The notes below the pieces were generated by a model. The model was not told the origin of the DNA and did not search any database. It saw nothing but the letters and a program-made list of their open reading frames with translations. A DNA stretch of 57,088 nucleotides from an uncultured Lachnospiraceae bacterium (GTDB lineage Bacteria > Bacillota > Clostridia > Lachnospirales > Lachnospiraceae): the NCBI GenBank assembly GCA_902774125.1, contig CACYHD010000003.1, positions 1 through 57,088 of the forward strand, given 5' to 3'. Position numbers and translations under genes: made by a program. Of this stretch, positions 16,414 through 26,314 are shown piece by piece (within the stretch, counting starts at the first letter, position 1; each line of letters starts with the position of its first letter).

Positions 16414-19110
16414 TTATTTTACAACTATTTTTCTTGTAGCTTTCTTTTTCTTAGATATTTTGACTTTGAGATTAGCTTTACCTTTTTTCTTTGCCTTTAT
16501 AGTAACTATAATCTTGCCATTTTTGATTTTGACCTTCTTGATTGTAGCTATCTTACTAATCTTGGCAAACTTTCTAGCTTTCTTGCCTCGGTAAATCTTA
16601 ACCTTCTTCTTTTTCTTAGACTTGCCAGTTTTGAAAACTACCTTAACTGTTTTCTTTTTCTTAACTGTAATCTTCTTTGCTGCAGCCTTTTTTGTTTTCT
16701 TTTTGGTTGTCTTCTTCGCAGTTTTCTTTTTGGCCGCCTTCTTTGTTGTAGCTGGTGGCACTGGAACAACCTTAGACTTAGTTGTAGGAACTATTACTGG
16801 TGCAGTTGTTTTAGGTTCAGCCTTCTTGTTTGTGAGCATGAACAACTGTGCTCCGTTAAACGGATTAGCTGTACCGATGAATAAACCTGCCTCTGTAGCC
16901 TGCAATGTACGTCCACCGTAATTGTATCTGTCGCCAAAACCATTCTTTGTAACTGTTGTGAAGTTAACGCCATCAGATGTCTTGTACATATCAAATCCCT
17001 GTGTTTCTTTGTTAACCATATTGGCGATATATGTGTACATATAAATAGATTCCCAATCTGTTTCTTTAATCACTTGGATTGCAGACTGAACTAATTCGTC
17101 GATATAACTCTTAGCAGTCTTAGCCATTGATACAATACTTTCAACGATCTGCTTGATGATCTCTTTAATATGTTCATAGTCAATTCCACAACCTGCTTTG
17201 GTCTCAGCTGCTGTTGTCAATTCTTCTGTCGCTGCAGCAGTTGTCTGTTGAGCAGTTGTTTCTTCAGCTGTTGTCTCCTCAACTGTTGTCTCCTCAACTG
17301 TAGTTTCCTCAGGAGCAACCGTTGTTTCGCCGCCTTCATCTTCTTTAAGACTATCAATTGTCTTATTCAAATCATTTTTGCCGCTTAGGGCTGTAAGAAG
17401 CTGTACTGTATCGTTTTGCTTTCCTTTGCCCTCTGCAATATCCTCAGCAATGTTTTCTGCTACTTTCAAGTTCTGTAGACTCTTCACGAATTCGGCTATC
17501 TTCGCAGCAAACTGCTTAGTTAGTTCTTGGTATCTCTTGCTAAGAGCCTCAAAATCTTCAGGGTCCAAATTGCCTGCTGCCTTCTTTACAAGATTACCAA
17601 TAGCGATTACTATCTTGGCAACATTGCGAACTGTTTCATTCTCACTTTCATTTAGTCCGAAAAGTTCCATAAGATTAGCAATATTCATAATAATCTTAGC
17701 TTTGTCTTGAAGGTTGTTTTTGTCCAGACCAAGGTCTACATACTGTGTAAGATATCTATATATAACAGATGAATCCATCGTAGTAATGTATAACTCGCCG
17801 TCATACTCTGCTGTACGCCATAGGTATTCATTACATGTACCCTTCATAAGTTTGGCAAAATTCTTCACTACCTCAAACTTGCCTGTTTCATTATTAAGAA
17901 CCCAAAGATTCTGCTGATGAGTCAAAGTAGTGTACATTGTCTTGAACATCTCACCTTTCTTAACAAAGAATGGCATAGTGATGTTATTCACTGTATTAAG
18001 CATACTCTCTAGTGTGTTATCAAAGTCCATTAAATATAGTTTGTTCTTGAACACAAATGGTGTTGCTGTTGAAGACACCAAACAATCATCAACATCTACA
18101 TATCCCTCAACATCTGGCGCCAAACCAACGTTGTTAATACCATTGTTAAAACCAACAACTTCTTCCCAGTACCAACCATATTCATTAGCACGCTCACCAT
18201 TCGCAGCCGGATGGCCTTTGTACACAATAAAGCCTTTGCTATAAGGCAATGTTGCATAAATGTATCCGCCATAAGAAACAATGTCCCAAATTGGACTTGC
18301 TATAGGATTCTTTACGCCTTCGTCTGTGGCATATTCCACATCAAAGTCTTTGAAGTCAGCTACTCTATCCCACTTAGATGGATTGTTTTTGTCCATCTTC
18401 AAAATAGCAAGCTTAACAGCATCTTCATACTCTTCTGTAAGCTCTTCTGTTGAGTCAACACCGCCAAAGTACAAGTTGCCATCGTGCTCACAGGCTGCCC
18501 TCATACTTGTTCCATACTCTGTTGAATAAACCTCTTCCATATTATCTTGGGCGTCAATTCTGTAAACATGATTTTCACTGTTGGAAGATGATCCTATATA
18601 AACATCTCCGTTATACGTTATTGCCATTCGATATGAAGTACCCTTTGGAGCAGTTTGCAAAACTTTCATTTCACCTGTTTCAATATCATACGAAATCAAC
18701 TGTCCACCTGTTTGGGCTAGTTCATGACTAAACTCAGAATTAGTAATTGTGTCAGCAAGACTAAACGCCGCTTCTTCAGTAATTCCATAATTCAAAAATG
18801 CTGAAACAACCTTACGGTACATTGAACTTCCTAATCCCTTAATTGTTCCGATGTAAAGTTTGTTGCCTCTCTCTGTCATACACCATGCATAGCTGTTCTG
18901 AAGATCTCCTCCCGGAACCAAGCCGTCTATCTTACCTGCACCTTTACTAGGATTTGATACTTTTTTGACAACAAAATCATTGTTTTTTACTACTCCTTTG
19001 CTGACATCAGCGTTAGCGCTTCTTGTAGGCACAGCAACAGAAGTCAAAACAAGAGCTATAGATAAAACTACAGCAATTCCTTTTTTCATCACTTTGTTTT
19101 TTGAAATCAT
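16414..19110 (-). CDS. Exported beta-propeller protein with Thr/Glu repeats and a polycationic C-terminus
   Basis: This 898-residue protein has a signal peptide (about 10-35). Propeller-like blades recur as G.LYIGT, GDVYIGS, GNLYFGG, GYIYATL, NKLYLMD and GELYITT over residues 75-460. A final blade, RYNYGGRTLQ...GLFIGTANP, lies near residues 720-755. Between them is a helical insertion (about 465-690) with a Thr/Glu run, EETTVEETT repeated. The last 110 residues are extremely Lys-rich (TTKKAAKKKTAKK and onward) and end in an Ig/BIG2-like strand pattern. This tail probably binds anionic wall polymers. No enzymatic motif is seen. It is followed by a terminator at 16349-16382. Confidence 0.75.
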   Translation of the reverse strand: MISKNKVMKKGIAVVLSIALVLTSVAVPTRSANADVSKGVVKNNDFVVKKVSNPSKGAGKIDGLVPGGDLQNSYAWCMTERGNKLYIGTIKGLGSSMYRKVVSAFLNYGITEEAAFSLADTITNSEFSHELAQTGGQLISYDIETGEMKVLQTAPKGTSYRMAITYNGDVYIGSSSNSENHVYRIDAQDNMEEVYSTEYGTSMRAACEHDGNLYFGGVDSTEELTEEYEDAVKLAILKMDKNNPSKWDRVADFKDFDVEYATDEGVKNPIASPIWDIVSYGGYIYATLPYSKGFIVYKGHPAANGERANEYGWYWEEVVGFNNGINNVGLAPDVEGYVDVDDCLVSSTATPFVFKNKLYLMDFDNTLESMLNTVNNITMPFFVKKGEMFKTMYTTLTHQQNLWVLNNETGKFEVVKNFAKLMKGTCNEYLWRTAEYDGELYITTMDSSVIYRYLTQYVDLGLDKNNLQDKAKIIMNIANLMELFGLNESENETVRNVAKIVIAIGNLVKKAAGNLDPEDFEALSKRYQELTKQFAAKIAEFVKSLQNLKVAENIAEDIAEGKGKQNDTVQLLTALSGKNDLNKTIDSLKEDEGGETTVAPEETTVEETTVEETTAEETTAQQTTAAATEELTTAAETKAGCGIDYEHIKEIIKQIVESIVSMAKTAKSYIDELVQSAIQVIKETDWESIYMYTYIANMVNKETQGFDMYKTSDGVNFTTVTKNGFGDRYNYGGRTLQATEAGLFIGTANPFNGAQLFMLTNKKAEPKTTAPVIVPTTKSKVVPVPPATTKKAAKKKTAKKTTKKKTKKAAAKKITVKKKKTVKVVFKTGKSKKKKKVKIYRGKKARKFAKISKIATIKKVKIKNGKIIVTIKAKKKGKANLKVKISKKKKATRKIVVK

Positions 19111-19149
19111 AATAATTCCCCCTATTAAAAAATCCTAAATTATTAAGTT

Positions 19150-20100
19150 CTAAACCACGTTCATGCCTCTTATCACTATAATACCATAAAATTGCAAATT
19201 CTTACACTTGCAAATCAATAGTTTGCTTTTTTCAGCGATCCAGTCATCTAAAACTTTTCTACTTTCAGAATCTATTTCTGTGTTTTGTATTATTATTTCC
19301 GGCACTACATCTGGTTTGAAATTCCATTGATTAATTTTATAATTGCTTCTTTTCGTATAGACAATTTTATTAATAGTTTTAGGCAAAATTATTTTTTTTA
19401 TTTTTTCGTTTGTATAAAAAAATGTGTCATCAAATCTATAAATAGAATGATAAATATTATCCAAATCAAAAGTTTTTGATTTTGTGCTTACAGTAAATTT
19501 TTCTACTTCTGGAATAATCACACACAAATAATCTTTTCTTCTATAAACGCCACCATTTATACTTTTATATTTTTTATCTTTTTTATATACATTATATTTA
19601 GCAGGATTAATGTGTGTTAGTGTATACATATTAGTCGGCGTTAAAAACTTAACCTTTTTCACTTTGTTTGCAATAGTACCAATTTCATTGTCGCCTCTTT
19701 TGTATTTTTTTATTTTTCCACGCATTGTAATACTTTGTAATTTTTTACAGTTGTAAAAAGCACCATCACCAACATTTGTTTTTTTTGATAAAACAACTTT
19801 TTTTACGGCTGTGTTTTTAAAAGATTCATGTCCAATTGTTTTTAGTTTTTTATTAAAAACAACTTTTTTAAGTTCTTTACAATCCGCAAAACAATAATTG
19901 TCAATTCCTATTACATTCTTCCCGATTATTAATTTCTTTATTCTTTTATTACCAGCATATTTAAGACTAGTATACTTTCCAGTTCCAGTTATTTTTAGCG
20001 TTCCATTTTTATATATTGTCTTTGTTTTAGCTGAAGTAATACTTGTACCAAAAGAAAGTGATAATATAACTGTTAACCCTAATAATAAAATCTTTTTCAT
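19150..20100 (-). CDS. Secreted BspA-type leucine-rich repeat protein
   Basis: This 316-residue protein has a signal peptide (1-24). Residues 35-130 have LRR_5 repeats: KRIKKLIIGKNVIGIDNYCFADCKELKKVVF, with F.NC/F.DC, is the BspA/Treponema type (key residues only; the repeat spans about residues 52-82). A less regular part follows, ending in a hydrophobic ICKCKNLQFYGIIVIRG stretch that is not an obvious anchor. The RBS is AAAGGAGG 9 bp before ATG. Such proteins usually mediate adhesion or protein interaction. It lies 39 bp before the propeller gene and may be co-transcribed with it. Confidence 0.8.
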   Translation of the reverse strand: MKKILLLGLTVILSLSFGTSITSAKTKTIYKNGTLKITGTGKYTSLKYAGNKRIKKLIIGKNVIGIDNYCFADCKELKKVVFNKKLKTIGHESFKNTAVKKVVLSKKTNVGDGAFYNCKKLQSITMRGKIKKYKRGDNEIGTIANKVKKVKFLTPTNMYTLTHINPAKYNVYKKDKKYKSINGGVYRRKDYLCVIIPEVEKFTVSTKSKTFDLDNIYHSIYRFDDTFFYTNEKIKKIILPKTINKIVYTKRSNYKINQWNFKPDVVPEIIIQNTEIDSESRKVLDDWIAEKSKLLICKCKNLQFYGIIVIRGMNVV

Positions 20101-20194
20101 AACACGCCTCCTTTAATCTAACACACTTTTTAAAAAGAGAACTACGTATTGACATTCCATCTTTGTATTCATAACACTGAATACGTCAGTTACT

Positions 20195-20689
20195 TTAACT
20201 ATCATACTCACAATAGTATAGTATTGATGTTTTACAATCATAAACTGCTACTACAAAATTATAACTATACTGTTCAAAGTAATCTAAATTATTTTGATTC
20301 ACGGACGCATTGTTTTTATCTTTGAAATAATAATACCCTTTTTTTATTTTTGGAATAATAGGCTTATCTTCTTCTGATATAATTGGGTCTATACTATTTT
20401 TTTCATCTTCGTATCCATATAGCACCGTATTAATTATAATATTACATTCTGTATTCCATTCTTTATTATTTTTTATTTGATCAGTAAACTTATCTTTATT
20501 TATATTTATTTTAATTATTCTTTGCCCGTCTCCGTTAAAACTTTCTTCCTTATTAAGTTCATTTACCACTTTTCCATCTGAAATTTCTATTTTTAAATTT
20601 TTTTCAACATATTCAATACTACTCTGTTTCTGACAACCTGAAACAATTAATATAACAAAGAGAATCAGCATTATTTTTCTTGTTTTCAT
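20195..20689 (-). CDS. Small lipoprotein of unknown function
   Basis: The start at 20689 (164 residues) is chosen over an upstream ATG because it gives a proper lipoprotein signal, MKTRKIMLILFVILIVSGC, with the lipid-acceptor Cys at residue 19 and an AAAGGA RBS. The mature part is acidic and rich in Asn/Lys/Asp. It has no recognisable domain; a VNELNKEE...RIIKININ segment suggests a beta-sandwich. Base composition is more A/T-rich than its neighbours. Confidence 0.7.
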   Translation of the reverse strand: MKTRKIMLILFVILIVSGCQKQSSIEYVEKNLKIEISDGKVVNELNKEESFNGDGQRIIKININKDKFTDQIKNNKEWNTECNIIINTVLYGYEDEKNSIDPIISEEDKPIIPKIKKGYYYFKDKNNASVNQNNLDYFEQYSYNFVVAVYDCKTSILYYCEYDS

Positions 20690-20806
20690 TTTATTTTTCC
20701 TTTCTTGAACCTTTTTTAAAAAGATTAAATAAAAGGTATGATTTTCCACATCTTCGCATACCTGTTACAACCTTAATTAGTCCGTTATGCTTTTTTTGAA
20801 ATAAGC

Positions 20807-20827
20807 TTATTCAAATATATATCTCTG
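20807..20827. repeat. Short perfect palindrome
   Basis: TTTGAAATAAGCTTATTCAAA lies in the otherwise featureless 20690-20909 gap between the lipoprotein start and the ppdK terminator. A second, smaller dyad (GAATAACTTATTC) lies near 20870. Either could be an operator for the lipoprotein gene. Confidence 0.4.
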
Positions 20828-20909
20828 CGTATTTCCATATTGTTCAATAGAATTATGCATCATAGGAATAACTTATTCAATACTCTAATCGACATTTTAG
20901 ATAATTAAA

Positions 20910-20937
20910 AAGGGAAATACCAAACGGTATTTCCCTT
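20910..20937 (-). terminator. ppdK terminator
   Basis: AAGGGAAATACC pairs perfectly with GGTATTTCCCTT around a 4-base loop, followed on the minus strand by a T run. Confidence 0.9.
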
Positions 20938-20959
20938 AATGAACTATTATAAAGTCCTA

Positions 20960-23587
20960 TTATTTATTGTTGATTGCAGCCTGAGCAGCAGCAAGTCTAG
21001 CAATAGGAACTCTAAATGGTGAACATGAAACATAGTCAAGACCAATCTTATGACAGAACTCAACTGATGATGGATCACCACCGTGCTCACCACAGATACC
21101 AACATGTAGGTTAGCGTTTGACTTCTTACCTAATGTGATAGCTGTTTCCATAAGCTTACCAACACCAACCTGGTCTAGCTTAGCAAATGGATCGTTCTCG
21201 AAGATCTTAGCATCATAGTAAGCATCTAAGAACTTACCAGCATCGTCTCTTGAGAAACCATATGTCATCTGTGTAAGGTCGTTAGTACCGAAGCAGAAGA
21301 AGTCTGCCTGCTTAGCAATCTCATCAGCTGTTAGAGCAGCTCTTGGGATTTCGATCATAGTACCAACTTCGTACTTAAGTGAAGCACCTGCTGCAGCGAT
21401 TTCTGCATCAGCTGTCTCAACTACGATATCCTTAACATACTTTAATTCCTTGCAATCACATGATAGTGGAATCATGATTTCTGGCTTAACTTCCCAGTTA
21501 ACGTGATTCTTCTGTACATTGATAGCAGCACGAATTACAGCCTTTGTCTGCATCTTAGCAATTTCAGGATATGTAACTGCTAGACGAAGACCTCTGTGTC
21601 CCATCATTGGGTTGAACTCGTGTAGTGAAGCGATAAGAGCCTTGATATCATCAACACTCTTGCCCTGTGTATCAGCAAGTTTCTTAATATCCTCTTCCTC
21701 TGTTGGAACGAATTCGTGTAGAGGTGGATCTAGGAATCTGATTGTTACTGGGTTACCTTCTAGTGCTTCATATAAAGCTTCGAAGTCGCTCTGCTGATAT
21801 GGAAGAATCTTCTCTAGAGCAGCTTCTCTTTCTTCTACTGTATCTGCACAGATCATTTCTCTAAATGCAGCAATTCTGTCTTCTTCGAAGAACATATGCT
21901 CTGTACGGCATAGACCGATACCTTCAGCGCCAAGCTCTCTAGCTCTCTTAGCGTCTGCTGGAGTATCAGCGTTTGTTCTAACGTTAAGAGTTCTGAAATC
22001 ATCAGCCCATGTCATGATTCTTCCGAACTCACCAGCGATTGAAGCGTCAACTGTTGGGATGATACCATCATAAATGTTACCTGTTGAACCATCAATTGAG
22101 ATGTAATCGCCTTCCTTATATGTCTTACCAGCTAGCTCGAACTGCTTGTTTTCTTCATCCATGTTGATGTCGCCACAACCAGATACACAGCAAGTACCCA
22201 TACCACGAGCTACTACGGCAGCGTGAGATGTCATACCACCACGAACTGTTAGGATACCCTGAGCAGCCTTCATACCTGTAATATCTTCTGGAGATGTCTC
22301 TAGTCTAACTAGAACAACCTTTTCTCCTCTATCATTCCATTCAACAGCATCATCAGCAGTAAATACAACTCTACCGCAAGCTGCTCCTGGAGAAGCACCT
22401 AGAGCCTTACCAACTGGCTCTGTTGTCTTAAGAGCTTCAGCGTCGAACTGTGGGTGAAGAAGTGTATCTAAGTTTCTTGGATCGATCATAGCTACTGCTT
22501 CTTCTGGAGTTCTCATACCTTCGTCTACTAGATCACAAGCGATCTTTAGAGCAGCCTGAGCTGTTCTCTTACCGTTACGAGTCTGTAGCATATATAGCTT
22601 ACCGTGCTCTACAGTAAACTCCATATCCTGCATGTCTCTGTAGTGATCTTCTAGAGTCTTGCATACCTGATTGAATTCAGCGAATGCTTCAGGGAACTTC
22701 TCTTCCATTTCTGAAATGTGCATAGGTGTTCTAACACCAGCAACTACGTCCTCACCCTGAGCGTTTGTTAGGAACTCACCAAATAGTCCCTTTTCACCTG
22801 TAGCAGGGTCACGAGTAAATGCAACACCAGTACCACAGTCATCACCCATGTTACCGAAAGCCATAGACTGAACGTTTACAGCTGTACCCCATGAATAAGG
22901 GATATCGTTATCACGACGGTATACGTTAGCTCTTGGGTTATCCCATGATCTGAATACGGCCATAACCGCACCCATTAGCTGTTCCTTAGGATCATCTGGG
23001 AAGTCCTCACCAATCTTAGACTTGTATTCAGCCTTGAACTGGTTAGCTAGTTCCTTAAGATCATCTGCTGTAAGTTCAACGTCCTGCTGAACTCCTCTAT
23101 CAGCTTTCATTTCGTCGATAAGTTCTTCAAAGTATTTCTTACCAACTTCCATAACTACGTCAGAATACATCTGGATAAATCTTCTGTAGCAGTCCCAAGC
23201 CCAACGTGGGTTACCAGACTGTTCTGCAATAGTGTTTACTACAGTCTCGTTAAGACCTAAGTTAAGAATTGTATCCATCATACCTGGCATAGAAGCTCTA
23301 GCACCTGAACGAACTGATACTAGAAGTGGGTTAGTAGCATCACCGAATTTCTTTCCTGTGATTTCTTCCATCTTCACGATGTATTCGTTAATCTGTGCCT
23401 GGATTTCATCATTAATCTTTCTGCCGTCCTCATAGTACTGAGTACAAGCTTCAGTTGTGATTGTGAATCCCTGAGGTACTGGTAGGCCAATCTTTGTCAT
23501 TTCTGCAAGGTTAGCACCCTTACCACCAAGTAGTTCACGCATGTCAGCATTACCTTCGCTAAAAAGGTATACCCATTTGTTTGCCAT
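20960..23587 (-). CDS. ppdK: Pyruvate, phosphate dikinase
   Basis: This 875-residue protein is the usual length for bacterial PPDK, which interconverts pyruvate, ATP and phosphate with PEP, AMP and pyrophosphate in the cytosol. The N-terminal nucleotide-binding domain has GGKGANLAEM. The swivelling domain has the phospho-His motif GGMTSHAAVVARG near residue 455. The C-terminal TIM barrel has LCRTEHMFF and the acid/base Cys motif GICGEHGGDP near residue 831. All catalytic motifs are intact. It is monocistronic, with a strong RBS (GGAGGACTT), a sigma-A promoter at 23680-23707 and its own terminator. In Clostridia it often works in the glycolytic direction using pyrophosphate. Confidence 0.98.
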   Translation of the reverse strand: MANKWVYLFSEGNADMRELLGGKGANLAEMTKIGLPVPQGFTITTEACTQYYEDGRKINDEIQAQINEYIVKMEEITGKKFGDATNPLLVSVRSGARASMPGMMDTILNLGLNETVVNTIAEQSGNPRWAWDCYRRFIQMYSDVVMEVGKKYFEELIDEMKADRGVQQDVELTADDLKELANQFKAEYKSKIGEDFPDDPKEQLMGAVMAVFRSWDNPRANVYRRDNDIPYSWGTAVNVQSMAFGNMGDDCGTGVAFTRDPATGEKGLFGEFLTNAQGEDVVAGVRTPMHISEMEEKFPEAFAEFNQVCKTLEDHYRDMQDMEFTVEHGKLYMLQTRNGKRTAQAALKIACDLVDEGMRTPEEAVAMIDPRNLDTLLHPQFDAEALKTTEPVGKALGASPGAACGRVVFTADDAVEWNDRGEKVVLVRLETSPEDITGMKAAQGILTVRGGMTSHAAVVARGMGTCCVSGCGDINMDEENKQFELAGKTYKEGDYISIDGSTGNIYDGIIPTVDASIAGEFGRIMTWADDFRTLNVRTNADTPADAKRARELGAEGIGLCRTEHMFFEEDRIAAFREMICADTVEEREAALEKILPYQQSDFEALYEALEGNPVTIRFLDPPLHEFVPTEEEDIKKLADTQGKSVDDIKALIASLHEFNPMMGHRGLRLAVTYPEIAKMQTKAVIRAAINVQKNHVNWEVKPEIMIPLSCDCKELKYVKDIVVETADAEIAAAGASLKYEVGTMIEIPRAALTADEIAKQADFFCFGTNDLTQMTYGFSRDDAGKFLDAYYDAKIFENDPFAKLDQVGVGKLMETAITLGKKSNANLHVGICGEHGGDPSSVEFCHKIGLDYVSCSPFRVPIARLAAAQAAINNK

Positions 23588-23679
23588 TTGTAAGTCCTCC
23601 TACTTAATTTTTATTTTTTATGGTCAAAGAATAATTACATCACGTGAGTGCAACTATTCCTTAAACGCACCTAGGTAAA

Positions 23680-23707
23680 ATTATACCATAACTAGATTAG
23701 ATATCAA
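23680..23707 (-). promoter_or_regulatory. Sigma-A promoter of ppdK with extended -10
   Basis: On the minus strand TTGATA (23707-23702), a 16-bp spacer ending TGG, then TATAAT (23685-23680). The TGnTATAAT form makes it an extended -10. The -35 overlaps the last codons of the antiporter gene. Confidence 0.65.
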
Positions 23708-25035
23708 CGGATTTTTATTTTGTTTTTGATTCGTTTTTCGTATGCTGTCAATAATCGTGACTCAACGATTGGGTCAACTGCATTAGGTCCCGTTCTCATA
23801 AATACTGGTTTGAGAATAATTGGAGTAACGATTGTAGTAATAAGCACAACAACAATTATAGGTGCCACTAGCTCTTTGGGCATAAGTGATGCCTCTAATC
23901 CCTTGTTGGCCACAATCAATGCAACCTCTCCACGGCTAATCATACCAACGCCGATTCTAAGACTTCTATAGTTATTGTAGCCACATAGTTTGGCTCCTAC
24001 TCCACAGCCCACAACCTTTGTTAGTATTGCAATAATTGTAAGCAACACTGCAAAAACCAAAACACCTACTCCCATAGATGCGAGTTGCTTACCGTCAACT
24101 TGCATACCAATGCTTGCAAAAAAGATTGGGCTCAAAAACAAATATCCGATAACATCAAACTTAGAAGCGATATAGTGACTGCGTCCTGTCAAAGAAAGAA
24201 TCACGCCCGCAAAAAACGCTCCAGTAATATCCGCAACGCCAAAACAAAACTCTGCCATAAATGACATAACAAGACACAAAACAAATGCACCAACCACATG
24301 TCTATGCATTACTTTTTGGTCCCTATCAAGCCATCTGGCAAAAAGCTTAGACGCAATAAAACCGAACACTACAACGAACACGAAGAACAAAACAATCTTA
24401 AGCAGAACCAATCCCACTGATCCTCCGTGACCTCCTTTGCCTCCAACACTTGTAATAAGTGTCAAAGCAACAATTTCGAGAATATCATCTATAATAGCTG
24501 CACCAAGAATCGCATTACCTGAAACTGTTTTAAGCTTGCCCATTTCCTGCAGTGTTTCCACAGTAATACTAACGGATGTAGCAGTAAGTATGACACCAAT
24601 AAATACTGCTTGCAAAAACAATGAAGTTCCTGGAAGGGATTTAATATAACCTGCCTCAAAAAACAAGTAACTAAATCCACCACCTACAACTAATGGGACA
24701 ACAACTCCCAACAGAGCAATAACAAAAGATGCCTTACCACATTTTTTTAGTTCATTAATATCTGTTCCCAGACCGGCATTAAACATCAAAACAATAACGC
24801 CTAGTTCTGCGAGCATTCTAATAAAATCCGATTCTACGAGGGTAAACTGGGCCAGGTTAACTCCTCCGACAGTAAAGTGACTCAGAATACTTCCGAGAAA
24901 TGCCGGGCCAAAGACCAAACCTGCCAAGAGGGCTCCCACCACTTGTGGCATTTTGATTTTTTTGGTGATTAGTCCGAATAACTTAGTTGTGGCCAATATA
25001 ATGGCTAGTTCCCATAAATATCCATATTCCTTCAT
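23704..25035 (-). CDS. CPA2-family monovalent cation/proton antiporter
   Basis: This 443-residue integral membrane protein has about 12 helices. GALLAGLVFGPAFLG near the N-terminus, the AIIDDILEIVAL motif near residue 185 (paired Asp residues of the ion-binding site), and FFAGVILS...G.L.SPIFFASIGM in the second half are characteristic of CPA2 (KefB/GerN-like) exchangers. There is no C-terminal RCK/TrkA-N domain, so gating by NAD or nucleotide is unlikely. It probably exchanges Na+ or K+ for H+ at the cytoplasmic membrane. Ion specificity cannot be read from the sequence. Confidence 0.9.
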   Translation of the reverse strand: MKEYGYLWELAIILATTKLFGLITKKIKMPQVVGALLAGLVFGPAFLGSILSHFTVGGVNLAQFTLVESDFIRMLAELGVIVLMFNAGLGTDINELKKCGKASFVIALLGVVVPLVVGGGFSYLFFEAGYIKSLPGTSLFLQAVFIGVILTATSVSITVETLQEMGKLKTVSGNAILGAAIIDDILEIVALTLITSVGGKGGHGGSVGLVLLKIVLFFVFVVVFGFIASKLFARWLDRDQKVMHRHVVGAFVLCLVMSFMAEFCFGVADITGAFFAGVILSLTGRSHYIASKFDVIGYLFLSPIFFASIGMQVDGKQLASMGVGVLVFAVLLTIIAILTKVVGCGVGAKLCGYNNYRSLRIGVGMISRGEVALIVANKGLEASLMPKELVAPIIVVVLITTIVTPIILKPVFMRTGPNAVDPIVESRLLTAYEKRIKNKIKIR

Positions 25036-25115
25036 AATCCCCTCCTACTAAGTCTAACCCTTCACGAAAAAAAGTCGTAATACATTCAACTTTTTCAAAC
25101 TATTGTAGCACTCCC

Positions 25116-25452
25116 AAAAGAATAATCAAGTTTATTTTTGTAGTTTTTTACAAACATTTGCTAAAGCAAAACAAAAAAGAGTTTCTATTAGAAAACATTT
25201 AAATAAAGCGGGGCAATGTTTCTGAAAAAAATGACAATAATGCAAGCAAATATTTCCGATTACAGGTCGGAAATATTTAGTGCGGCCTGAGTGAGTTTTC
25301 ATCAAGAAAACTCGCGAATCCGCACGGCGAAGTATTATTGTTATTTTTGAAGAAAAACATTTCCGCTTTATTTAGTTTTATATAGAAACTCTTTTATGTT
25401 TTGCACTTGGCAAATGTTTGTAAAAGCCAAAAACAAACTTGATTATTCTTTG
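25116..25452. repeat. Long imperfect inverted repeat with two apical hairpins
   Basis: Left arm 25116-25241 pairs with right arm 25332-25452 over most of its length. Examples are AAAGAATAATCAAGTTT with its complement at the far end, TTTTACAAACATTTGC, AAAAGAGTTTCTAT and AAATAAAGCGG, each present in complement in order. The apex holds two independent hairpins: AAATATTTCCGA/TCGGAAATATTT at about 25247-25278, and GTGCGG...GAGTTTTC/GAAAACTC...CCGCAC at about 25279-25325. The right end overlaps the stop codon of the gene at 25443-26309. It fills the 407-bp gap before the antiporter gene. It looks like a non-autonomous mobile element or a structured RNA; I cannot decide which. Confidence 0.9.
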
Positions 25453-26309
25453 TGGCCGATCCAGCCTGCAATGTCCGAAACGTCAAAAGTGTAATCTAAC
25501 TTTTTTCCGTAAATGGTTTCGTAGGCATTGCGACGTAGTTCGTCGTCCTTGTCACGCATAATGATGCTATTAGCTCTAACCGTTTTGTTAGGATCCGGAT
25601 ATATGACATCTAATATATGTGTAATGTATTCTACATCATAGAAGTTCTCGTCTAGTTTCTTCTCCGTATCTCTTATTTCCACAAAACAAGAAATCACAGG
25701 AACATTGTTTTTGGCCGCAAAATAATATGGGCCTCTCTTGCCTGGTCTTGGCTTGCGGTAATTGAACCACATTTCCTGTTCCGGATAGATCAAAACAAAC
25801 TTTTTCTTTTTGAGATATTTTTTAATTTGAGGCTCGAAAAACTTTTTGATATAGCGTCTGCCGACACTTATAGGAAGTGTGTCTGCATAATTCATCAAAA
25901 AACCAACCATGCCTGTCATGGCAACATTAGTTTCCTGTATGACAATAGGAAGATATTTTTTGCCCTCTCTAAGAGCGATCATTCTCACCATTGAATTTTC
26001 GATTGGGCTAAAGTGGTTGCTAGTCATTATAGCCCCACTCTTTACTGAGTCGAGTTTTTCGATTCCAATAATCTTAGTTTTTTTGTTGACTGAGCGAGAT
26101 GCCATATTAGCCATTTTTCTTGCGATACGTCTTTTGGCTTTGTATGTAGGATAGTGACGTCTGCGCACAACCTTTTTAAGCATTCGATTGCGCTCAGGCA
26201 AAGTAAGCACAGGGTCGTTCACCTCAACTTTGGCGTAAAAGTCCCCTGCCTCAAGTGCTTCCTTAATATTTTCAATCACATCTAATCTGAATTCGTCAAT
26301 AATTATCAT
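25443..26309 (-). CDS. PlsC-like acyltransferase
   Basis: This 288-residue protein of the lysophospholipid acyltransferase superfamily has block I SNHFSPIENS (His plus Glu where most members have HX4D) and block III IYPEQEMWFNYRKPRPG in place of EGTR. It has no TM segment but is probably membrane-associated. It is the last gene of a four-gene operon (28939 to 25443) with two GT8 glycosyltransferases and a second PlsC-like protein, which suggests synthesis or acylation of a glycolipid or envelope glycan. Only 5 bp separate it from the upstream gene. The stop codon lies in the right arm of the long inverted repeat. Confidence 0.82.
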   Translation of the reverse strand: MIIIDEFRLDVIENIKEALEAGDFYAKVEVNDPVLTLPERNRMLKKVVRRRHYPTYKAKRRIARKMANMASRSVNKKTKIIGIEKLDSVKSGAIMTSNHFSPIENSMVRMIALREGKKYLPIVIQETNVAMTGMVGFLMNYADTLPISVGRRYIKKFFEPQIKKYLKKKKFVLIYPEQEMWFNYRKPRPGKRGPYYFAAKNNVPVISCFVEIRDTEKKLDENFYDVEYITHILDVIYPDPNKTVRANSIIMRDKDDELRRNAYETIYGKKLDYTFDVSDIAGWIGHKE

Positions 26310-26314
26310 AATTT

